64,000 nt of DNA from Conus ventricosus (lineage: Eukaryota > Mollusca > Gastropoda > Neogastropoda > Conidae): assembly GCA_018398815.1 (NCBI GenBank), contig CM031595.1:52562572-52626571 (forward strand), written 5' to 3'. How positions within the stretch are numbered: the first letter of the stretch is position 1; every line of letters begins with the position of its first letter. This document shows, piece by piece, positions 1 to 10,235 of the stretch. The position numbers and the translations under genes are program-made. A model generated the notes under the pieces. It did not search any database. It had not been told where the DNA came from and saw nothing but the letters and a program-made list of their open reading frames with translations.

Positions 1-1096
1 ATGAAAGCAGCAGGGTCACTCTTGCTGAATGCAAGCTTTGACACAGATTGCCTCCCTTGCAGATTTCCGACCATCGTTTATTGATCTCAAACACATCTGT
101 ATTGTCATCCCTAGTGTCTCGAGTTGTTATTGTCAATAAAGCAGCAGTGAAATTGCTAAATCATCTACAGTCATGTTAAATGAACTATCTTCTATCGTTG
201 TCACTCATTGTTTCTGCCAGTCACACTTGATGTAAGGTGAACAAATCAGTGCTCTTGAGTCTGATATGGCTGTTTACGGTCGGCTTGGCTATAACCAACA
301 TTACCCTTGCCTTTGAGTCTGAGTCTGACTTATCAGACATTTAGGATGCTACGGAGACAGTTTCAAAGAAGAAATCTGTGCAAAGGAAAGTCCCAATGAC
401 AGCTTCGGTGATATCACATATGAGGTCTTTGCTTGAATTTGGAATGCTACAAATAAAATGTCAAAAAAAACACACTTTGTATTTTTGAGGCCTTGACAGT
501 TCTGTACACAGTTCTAGTCAAAACAAAATTTTTTTTATTTTAGTGTTGTTTAACTCACTTGGTATAGACAGTTTTTTCCCTTTACTTTCCCATGGGGCAA
601 GCCATTTGTAAGGGTTATTTGAGAAAATCTTTTTTTTAAAAACTGTTTGGAGTAAGGACATGAAACTCTCAGAACAGGTTAGAAACCTATTGAGTACATT
701 CTAACACTTCTAACATCATGAAACACTGACTACGACGACTTCTTTCTGAACTTTGCTGCTGTGTAGTACTTGCTTGAGATGCCATTGTTGACGTGCATTG
801 AACACATTAGACAGTGACTTGCAAAAACCCTTCTCTCGCTCACACAGTGAAAATTTCTGCAACCATTGGTTGCTTTTGAAAGGGAAAGGTTAATGAATAT
901 TATTATAAGGTTATCAGGTCATCTGTGGAGCGGATTCCACTCCAAAAATTCAAAACATACAAACCTCCAATCGGGATCCTTCATCCTAAATGTGTGTGCA
1001 AGTTGGGGCCCTTCCTCCCAAGAGAGTTATATGTCCATACAATAAACTGTTAGCTGATGGTAATAGCTTTCTTATCTGCATGTGTTTGTGTGTGCT

Positions 1097-1098
<2 letters not shown>
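1..1098. other. non-coding sequence upstream of CCZ1 exons
   Basis: AT-rich sequence with no recognisable exon. It lies 5' of the first CCZ1 exon found here, so it is probably intron of that gene or its upstream flank. The only structured item is a short LINE-tail copy at 257-305. I see no convincing promoter. Confidence 0.4.
257..305 (+). mobile_element. short LINE 3'-tail copy
   Basis: About 50 bp matching the 3' end of the RNase H LINE at 19180-20306, with shared words TGATATGGC, CGGTCGGCT and CAACATTA in the same order. It is diverged. Other copies are at 7653-7708, 8132-8181 and 30148-30209. It is either an extremely 5'-truncated LINE or a short non-autonomous unit sharing the LINE tail. 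Confidence 0.6.

Positions 1099-1148
<50 letters not shown>
1099..1148. repeat. (CT)n(TA)n microsatellite
   Basis: An uninterrupted CT run passes directly into a TA run, and the TA run abuts the left inverted repeat of the element at 1149-1586. Confidence 0.9.
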
Positions 1149-1586
1149 ATACCAGTTTAAAATAGGATTTTAAAATGGAAGAATTAAAAACCTACAAACT
1201 TGTTTCAAGCTAAAACGCTCTCATCAGGATATACAATTTGGGCACGCCACCGGTGTTATATATTGTGGTGTGTGGGCGTGTGAGCTCTGTGCGTGTGGCA
1301 CGTGGCCTGCCGGTTTTTTCTTTTTTGGGGCGCGTTCAGGGGGGATGTGCCACGGAATGGTGCATTGACAAAGATTTCCATTTATGCCTGCAATTGTTTA
1401 TCATTTCTACTTTAGAGTTCAGGGATGCTAGGTGGGGTTTACATAATATCAGCCACTTTTCTGTAGTACATAAGTTGCATTTTTTAGAAATGTTGTTTTA
1501 TGGTGTTGCTCTTTTTATAATTTTCCATGATATGTTGTAATCTATTTTTAATTCTTCCATTTTAAAATCCTATTTTAAACTGGTAT
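1149..1586. mobile_element. MITE-like element with 42-bp perfect terminal inverted repeats
   Basis: Positions 1149-1190 are the exact reverse complement of 1545-1586; the arms begin ATACCAGTTTAAAATAGG and end CCTATTTTAAACTGGTAT. The outermost TA could be a TA target duplication of the Tc1/mariner type, which is inference. The interior has a 100-codon open frame at 1238-1540 with no recognisable domain, and no transposase. It is probably a non-autonomous DNA element. Confidence 0.7.
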
Positions 1587-1633
1587 GTTGCTCCCTACAT
1601 GGTCGAGCACTTTTTACATTCTGAGTGGCTTTT

Positions 1634-1641
<8 letters not shown>

Positions 1642-1664
<23 letters not shown>
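1642..1664. repeat. (TA)n microsatellite
   Basis: A TA run just upstream of the first copy of the 628-bp tandem unit. Confidence 0.85.
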
Positions 1665-1670
1665 ATTAAT

Positions 1671-2879
1671 AAACAAAGCTTGCTCTTATGTCTTAGATTG
1701 AAGAAATAGGGGGAGATACGCATTCATATCTGCAGTGGTAGATGATTCTGCCTAACTAACAGTATGTGCATGAGTGGGTGAATGGGGAAAAATAAAATAA
1801 ATGCTTCTCAAAATGAGCCTTCAGCAAGCTTATATTCTCCAAGAGGGAGACATCCTCCAATAGGGAGGGAAACTCACTAACATATAACTCCTGGTCATAT
1901 ACCGATATTTCAAAACTTGGTGGTTTCTCCTCAGTGACCGCGGAAAGTGGTAATTTGACTCTTTTGCCTTTTCAGTTTTAAGAAGAATGCAATCCCAGAA
2001 AAGGTTGGTGTGCAATACCGTAGTATGTTTGTTGAGTTTTCAAAAAACCAACCAAAGGTGCCATCTAAGAAGCAAAAGAAAATCATAAAAGAGCAAAACA
2101 AACTACATTTTCTTATGAAAAATAGAAAATATAAAACGATATCCTCTAAGACACAAGTGCTGAGGGCTAGTTCTTGGAATGAATCCGCAAGGGACTAAAA
2201 TACAACAAACTAATAAATTCCAAGGATAAGTACCGCACCGTTCCAGCAACTTACAGAGCAGCTTGGTGTTGCAATGACTGCAAGAAATATTGAATTATAA
2301 ACAAAGCTTGCTCTTATGTCTTAGATTGAAGAAATAGGGGGAGTACGCATTCATATCTGCAGTGGTAGATGATTCTGCCTAACTAACAGTATGTGCATGA
2401 GTGGGTGAATGGGGAAAAATAAAATAAATGCTTCTCAAAATGAGCCTTCAGCAAGCTTATATTCTCCAAGAGGGAGACATCCTCCAATAGGGAGGGAAAC
2501 TCACTAACATATAACTCCTGGTCATATACCGATATTTCAAAACTTGGTGGTTTCTCCTCAGTGACCGCGGAAAGTGGTAATTTGACTCTTTGCCTTTTCA
2601 GTTTTAAGAAGAATGCAATCCCAGAAAAGGTTGGTGTGCAATACCGTAGTATGTTTGTTGAGTTTTCAAAAAACCAACCAAAGGTGCCATCTAAGAAGCA
2701 AAAGAAAATCATAAAAGAGCAAAACAAACTACATTTTCTTATGAAAAATAGAAAATATAAAACGATATCCTCTAAGACACAAGTGCTGAGGGCTAGTTCT
2801 TGGAATGAATCCGTTGTTGTTGTTGTTGTTTGTTGTTGTTTGTTGTTGTTGTTTGTTGTTGTTGTATATTATATATATA

Positions 2880-2914
<35 letters not shown>

Positions 2915-3181
2915 CAACAAACTAATAAATTCCAAGGATAAGTACCGAGCACCGTTCCAGCAACTTACAGAGCAGCTTGGTGTTGCAATGACTGCAAGAA
3001 ATATTGAATTATAAACAAAGCTTGCTCTTATGTCTTAGATTGAAGAATAGGGGGAGATGCGCATTCATACCTGCAGTGGCAGATGATTCTGCCTAACTAA
3101 CAGTATGTGCTAGAGTGGGTGGATGGGGGAAAAAAATATATAAAATAAATGCTTCTCAAAATGAGCCTTCAGCAAGCTTAT
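1671..3181 (+). repeat. tandem repeat, 628-bp unit, about 2.2 copies
   Basis: Copies start at 1671, 2299 and 3013, each with AAACAAAGCTTGCTCTTATG. Copy 1 (1671-2298) and copy 2 (2299-3012) are nearly identical, apart from a TTG/TA microsatellite in copy 2 and one-base differences in homopolymers. Copy 3 stops at 3181 in a TA run. Each unit contains an open stretch whose translation is lysine-rich (for example VPSKKQKKIIKEQNK). I do not recognise a protein family in it. It may be an uncharacterised transposon fragment duplicated locally. Confidence 0.8.
2812..2914. repeat. (TTG)n + (TA)n microsatellite
   Basis: TTG repeats followed by TA repeats lie inside the second copy of the tandem unit. 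They replace a 15-bp unique stretch present in copy 1. Confidence 0.9.
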
Positions 3182-3334
3182 ATATATATATAACGAAGAT
3201 AAGAACAGCAAACTCAAGTAATTATTCCCAATATTTCAGCCTGTAACAGGTCTTCCTCAGGGGACTTTAATGACAAGAATCAATATATTTCTCAATATAT
3301 GTGAGTGTGTCTGTGTATTTGTTGCCTACCACAG

Positions 3335-3510
3335 TATCTGCTGACCCTGAAGCTGTCGCAGTGTGACCTGTTGGATGTATTCAACGGGATTCACTTCCTG
3401 CCCCTCGACAAAAATACATATCTACGCATTCAGTGTTTTATCAACCGCTTAGAGGCCACCTTCCCCATGGTGAAATACACAGCCTTCCTCTACAATGACA
3501 AACTGGTTTG
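3335..3510 (+). CDS. CCZ1: CCZ1 exon a
   Basis: The acceptor is CCTACCACAG and the donor GTATGC. It encodes 58 codons plus two bases of a split Trp codon (TG|G), starting YLLTLKLSQCDLLDVF and ending AFLYNDKLVW. This is the strongly conserved centre of Ccz1. It is the first exon recognised in the window. Confidence 0.93.
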
Positions 3511-3596
3511 GTATGCTTTGGTGTTTGTGTGTGTGTGCGTGTGCGTGTGTGTGTGCGTGTGTGTTTGTGTGTGTGGTGTGTGTCTGTGTCTGTGTC

Positions 3597-3645
<49 letters not shown>

Positions 3646-4179
3646 GACCTTAAGTACATTTTTTTTATTGTTCTCTTTATGTGTGTGTGTGAAGTGTGGA
3701 GACTTTTTTTTTTACAGACCAGATTACTCACAGTAATGTGAGAAAATGAAAAGTGGCATTTGGATTTTTTCCCCAGTTTTGTTAAGCTCAGAAGCACGAC
3801 AAGAATATTATGTTGGACGTGATAGTAACCTCCTATAGATCGCTTCACTTTTCTTCTTGTAAGTGTGTAAATCATGGAGTTATCCTCAAATTAGAAGTTT
3901 CATACTTGAACTAAGGAAACAAAATTTGGGCAAATTGCCTAACTTGGTAACAATTAACTTGTGTCCTCATTTCATACAAATTATGACCCATTGCCTTTTG
4001 AAACGTTTGCCGGAGTTTACGTAACTATTTTTTTCTCTGTATGTGCGTGCGTGCGAATGTTTTAAGTAGAGAATGTTTTTGTTTCATACCTTCTTCATTG
4101 TCTGCTTCAGTTGTAGTCAGTGTCCCTTAACTTTGATGACTGTCACTTTTTAATTGTGCATTATTTAAACGACGAAGAC

Positions 4180-4215
<36 letters not shown>

Positions 4216-7200
4216 TTACATAGAATGCTTTTCTGTATTACCTGGTCTGGTTTGTCAGAGAGCCAGAACTGTAAATCCAGTATAATCTGGTGAAACTGCT
4301 TGACACTAGTGCCTGTATTTGTGGTTATGCCTGTCTTTCATGCATGGGTGGGTGTGACAGGAGTGGTCTGGAGCAGGAGGACATGCGGACTATGTACCAG
4401 TACCTGATCACCAGCCTCTTCCCCACCTACATGGCCCAGGAGCATCAGGGGGGCAACCAGACCAGACCTCAGGCACAAGGACCCTCCCAGTTCTGCAAGT
4501 AAGAGCTGGTGACTGCGTAAACCATGGTCTTTTGTGACAGTGGTCTGAGTAACGTAACTTCTGGGCTGTGAAATGCGACTGTAAGCCGTATGTAAGACAC
4601 TGGTCTGACTGTTGCACTTTGAGACTGCATAGACAGTGGTTTGTCACACTTTGTGACTGCATAGACACTGGTTTGACTAGGGCTTTTTGTGACTGCTTAG
4701 ATATTGGTTGTGGTACTTTGTGATTGTGTAGACATTAATTTGACTGTGGTATTTTGTGACTGACAGACATTCAGGACTCCAACTGCTCATTTTTCTCAGA
4801 AATGGAAAAAAAAAAGAACCACAGGCTGTTTTTGAGGGGAAAAAAAGGTTTCTGAAAGAAAAAGTCAGCTGATACCTTTTTTTTCCCTATGCAAAATATG
4901 CAGCTTTTTGTCAGTCTGTCAATATCTTGCAGCAGATGTAGAAACTTCGGGAAGGGGGATAAATCCAGGATCAGTTAATATTTGAGTCACTTTCTGTGCT
5001 TCTGCTTGTTGAAGGTGGGGCCGTCTTCTAAGCTGATGGCAAAACTTTTGAGGAATGTGATATGTCTTAGAATATGATATGTCTTAGCAGATATTTTGGA
5101 GAAAGGGTCTGCCACAGCAAAGACCTTTAGACAAAGACTGCACAAACAAAAGATGATGGGAGTGGCTTCTCAAAAAAACAGATGACAGTAAAGCACATGG
5201 TTTTCGAAAGTAACAAGGACTGGAAAAAAACTACCGTCTTGTGCTGCTGCGAAGTCAGCTGTAGTCGAGCAGGTGTTCAACATTTTCAGTCCACCTCAAG
5301 TCAAAGAAACACCTGACAGGGCAAAAAAGATGTCAGCCTATACCCTCTCTTTGTTCGAGTGTAAATTAGACTATGTATCAATTTTTTTTTTCAGTCTACA
5401 CCTTGATGAATTATTTGGTGTATTGCAAAGAGTCATTAGAGTTGTGTCGGTAGAATCAGATTGCGCTACTTTACACTTTTATTCTGAAGATTTCCTAGGG
5501 GAGCATCCGTCCTGATTTCCCCAGATTTCCTAAGAAGTTTTTTTTTTTTTCGTTTGCCCTGGTGTGACTGTGGCTCAGTGACTGCATGGAACATGGGTCT
5601 GGTTATGGCTCCATGTGACAGCACAGACAATGGCTGGATGATGAATCAAAATTTCATGAGTATGAAAGGAATTTTTGGGGCATAGTAGAAAAGGACTCCA
5701 TGTACAATATATAGAAGGCTTTCAGGTATAACCTAAAAAAGGCATTTTCAAACAGTTAGGTGGTCTGTTTTACAAACAGAACTTCATTTTGAATCTATCA
5801 TATTTTGACTGATGAGTGTATGGAAAAAAACAAAATAGCTCTTGACATCAGGTTGTCTTTAAAAAGGTCTTATAAAGAGATGGGGGGGGGGGGGGGGGGG
5901 GGGGGGTGTGAAGAAGTCTCCAAAGAAAAATTGTATGAATTTACTGTCACAGATTTCACTGTGATTTAACTGACATCAGACAATGTTGATTATTTATTTT
6001 TTAAATGAAAGTTGATTTAAAAAAAGAAAACAGAAGAAATGTTTGTGATTATTTTCATCCAATTGCAAACACTCATTAAAAATTGCGGAATCGCCTTGAA
6101 CATTGTGGTAAAGACAAGCGGGCCATGTTGTAACTTAACTATGCACAGCTATTTGTTCACAGGTTCATGACAGGACCTCCTGACTTGACAGATGAGAAGT
6201 CCATGGGCAAGTTGCCTCGTGTGTTTGTCAGCACAGAGACCGATAACGAAGAGTGCTACCTCCTGGTGTACCGCGCCATGTCGGCCACCATCTGCATGTT
6301 GATTAATGGTCAGAGCTTGAATGTATTTTTTGTATTGTCAGATATCATGCTGCGGAATTGTTACGGAATCCATTAACACATGTTGTGGAAAGTCTTGGGT
6401 AATACTGAAGGGCAGGTGGTTTTTAATGGAAAGGAGTGGGTATCAAAGGGGAAGTGGCTTTTAGGAAGATGATAATATCAGATGGCAACTGGTTTCTATG
6501 GAAGGGTTGATACTGAAGGAGATTTTGTTTTTGTTGAGTTCTTTACGTCTGCATGAATAACATGAATGATGCCAGTTCATAAAATAGTAAATCTCGAATA
6601 TGAAGAAATGTTGACTGCTGTACCTTTTCCATATAACTTGAAAATATAAAGGTAAAGAAAAAAGGTACCTTTCGGGGAACGCTTCAACGTTTCGTGCTCT
6701 AAGTACTTGGTCACGAAGTGAAGTGTTGAGGTTGTAGGGAAGCTGGCAGGTTTCTTGTGACCACAATTCAGCCAAAAAGGTATTATATTTTCAAGTAAAT
6801 CTCGAAGTTTCCCCATTCTTTTGGGGAGCTCCTGTCAGATCCAGCTTTTAGACTTCAGACTTTTATTTGCTTTAATAAGTTGAATTTAGCACGTGTTTTT
6901 GGAACTTATAAGCGTGAATGCAAGCAAATCGTTACACCACGCCTTAAAGTTACAGATATCAAGAACGGCATGCACACGCACGCACGCACGCACGCACGCA
7001 CACACACACGCGCACACACACACACACACAACACACACACACACACACACACCACACACACACACACACATGTATTCAATTTTTTAAATCAAGGGATAAG
7101 CCATCTGCTTTCAATAAGTTTCCTATGAATTTATTAATAAGACAATTCTAAAATTATTCAAAAGATGAAAATTCACATGTACCATTGTTCAAAACTCCAG

Positions 7201-10108
7201 TATTTAATTTGGGCTGTGAGAGTGAGGAAGAAAGAGAGAGATGAGCAAGGGGGGGGGGGGGGGGGGAAGACGGAGAGAGAGGAAGATGGAGACAGTCAGA
7301 GAGAATGAGAATTACTGGCAAAAATAAATTAAATGATAACAAGAAGAAGAAAAAAACAGCAACCACAAGATTGCACAAACTACACAGACAGATAAATAAT
7401 TTGGAAATACTGAGCCTAATTCGAACTTCAAAAAAAAAAAATCTTTAAAGAATGGTTCTGTGGACATTGTAATACAAAAATTACGAAACTGCTCATACAT
7501 ACACTGTACATGCATCAGTTTAATAGACCTCAAAATTTATGCTGCTACTAAATTTTATGTTTGATTTATAATGTTCATCAGGTTTGCATTTGTAAAATAT
7601 GATTGCTTGTTCTCACCAAATATATTGTGGGCTGTGAGGTGTCAGGTTCAACCAGTCTGATGTGGCCCTTTGCGGTCGGCTGGCTATAGCAACATTATCT
7701 TATCTTGTCAGGTTCAAAATCCCATGTGAGGAATAAATTTGGGTGATTCTTCATCTTTGGCCAGCTCCTTGTTAAAGACACTGTGTGTGCTGTGGGCTAA
7801 GAAAAAGAAAAAAGGTAATAAGGAGTAAGACAGAAGTTCTTACCTGCCTCCAGGCAAAACCACTCGCCCATCAGTTGGTTCAACACTCGGTAAGTACTAC
7901 ATGATGAAGAAACGGGAAAACACAATGTATTGTTGTCAGCCTGTTACAAAGTAGCCCAAACTAGACAGCCAGTGTATTCCATCCTAATTGGTCAGTGCCT
8001 AAAATGAAATCTCTGGCTATCATAATGTTTGTCCAATACTAGCAAACTGACGCTGAACTTCAATTTCTCTGCAGCAGATAATTGAAAAACTTGGGCTTTC
8101 TAGCCTGGCAACTAGATCGCAGCATTCACAAGGTAATGTTGCTTATAGCTAAGCGGACTGCAAAGGAACATATGGAGGCTGTGCATTCACCACATGTTCA
8201 GCACAGGTGATTGCCTTTGGCTGGCAATCAGGCACTGTTACTCTCCTTCCTTTGTTTCACCAAGTGTACATTTCATTCTTTTCTTGCAGCAAGAGTTGAT
8301 CTTTTTGAAATGATGTTTTCTTGATTGCATGTAGATGGGGTTTTTTTTGTCTTTGATTTGTTGAAGGACTTCATTTGTCATGCTCACTGTGCTGCTGTTG
8401 AATGTTCATGCTGTTGCAGTGAAGTGTGCCTTGAATGTCCCAACCTGTCGAAAGCTGGATGCCATGTTAGCTCCTCAGATGACCAAACTGGCCTCTGACA
8501 TCAAAGAGCAACACTACCAGAGAGCACCACCACCCAGGTAGATCTGTTAGTTCTTTTACAGCCGGAGGAGTTTTAGATGATCTTAAATGTTCCTTATACA
8601 TCATGACAGTAGATTTTAGGTTGATCATTAAATTATATCAAGTGGGTTGTACGCTCCTTGGAACTCTTCAGAACTCCTTGAGAAGTCTTTATTTCTATTG
8701 TTTTTTGAATTTAAATATGCATCACCTGACCAGTGAAGAGGGAAAGAAAAGTAATGTTCACACTGAGCTTCACATCATTGCACAAGTTTTTTATGTTGCC
8801 AGTGCGCAGAACCCCATGTTCAAGTACAGTTTTACTCAACCATCAATCAACACCCTGGCCCAGCAAACCACAGGTGCACATGGACCTGCAGAAGAGGGCA
8901 GGCATCAACATTCCCCAGGAAATCATGCGTCTCCTCAGTGACATCAACGCTGACCTCACAAGGTGAGGATTTTTCTTTTTGTTTTAAAGTAATTTTTTCA
9001 CAGTGTTACTTTTGAAATTATAGTTTGATGTGTAGTTTCCTGTCTTCGCCCGTTACCAAGTGACAGGAGGGGAAATGATTGGGGGAATGAGTGGTGTTGG
9101 GGAGAATGAGAGGAGTGAAGGGGATGGATTTCTAAAGAAACCAAATTAAGTCATGGGGTAATGTGTGGTGTTGAGTAAAACATGGAAGTAATGCAAGTAT
9201 CATCCTGACTTCTTTTTTTTTTTTTTTTTTTGTTGCTGTCCCAACCTCTGCGTACCTCAGAGGCAGTGCATCCATGCGCTCATTCACACCCCGTCCACGC
9301 CATAGCCCGGCTGGACCCGCCGCAGCCCCGGCACCAGCAATCCACAGGGAGCAAGTCAATGTCAAGTCGTCAAAAGAGCAACCCACCGGAGGAGACACTG
9401 CACTGCTGCCGAGTCACTTCGGTGGTGTTCAGTGGCGCCTGTTCTGATCTAACATACGCAGGACACCACCTACTAAGCCCCCTACTGACGACAATAATTG
9501 CTTAGTCGGGGAGCCGGCGTGAGTGAGCTCTCCCTCCGGAGGGCGCCACCACGTCCGTCCAACGACAGCCCCCATTGACTCGCCGATACGGTGACCCCGA
9601 CGGAAGCAAACCAAGTCCACAGACGCGGAGAGGACATCGAAATTGAGGTCACCATGAGAGCAGGGCATGAAGGGCCACAGAATTTGAGACTTTTTTTTTT
9701 AATTTTTTTTTTTAATGCTGATCAATGGGAATGAGGATGATTAAGATGATGCTACGGATTTCCATTTCGGGCTGAGACTACATGACAGGGCTATACTCTA
9801 CGCTTCCTTTCATAATATATCCTGGCATCAACCAGGCCCGAGAGATACAGGCACCTGCAGTGTTGGTCAGGAAATTTGAGCAACACTCTCAGAAACGCAT
9901 CCATTAAGTGGATGAAACTCGACTGTGTGGTCCCAGTCTTCCCAACTTTGTCCACAGCAAACTCAACTCTGGGTAGGAGCCGGTCGGGGCAGAAAAAACC
10001 CACATGACTCTGATGGGATTCGAACCCACGACCTCCCAGCCGGGAGTCCGCGACGCTAACCACTTCGCCACGGCGGCTGGTGATCCTGACTTACTTTTGT
10101 TTTCATTG

Positions 10109-10163
<55 letters not shown>

Positions 10164-10204
10164 TAAACAAAGTAAATCCTGACTTACTTTGTTTACAAGT
10201 GTTG

Positions 10205-10235
<31 letters not shown>

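Larger units (their letters stand above)
4499..6162 (+). other. CCZ1 intron b
   Basis: A GTAAGA donor and TTGTTCACAG acceptor bound 1.66 kb. It holds a diverged minisatellite just after the exon (4505-4770), related words again near 5563-5640, and a G run at about 5882-5906. The open frame at 5273-5515 shows no conserved domain. Confidence 0.85.
6309..8419 (+). other. CCZ1 intron c
   Basis: 2.1 kb with a CA/ACGC microsatellite (6970-7070), a G run (7250-7266) and two LINE-tail copies in opposite orientations (7653-7708 and 8132-8181). The remaining sequence is plain AT-rich intron. Confidence 0.85.

Noticed and set aside
1238..1540. 100-codon open frame
   Set aside because: It lies wholly within the inverted-repeat element and shows no known domain.
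10012..10078. Functional tRNA gene
   Set aside because: A and B boxes are present, but the sequence continues into a SINE body with an A tail and flanking duplication, and no clean acceptor stem closes.
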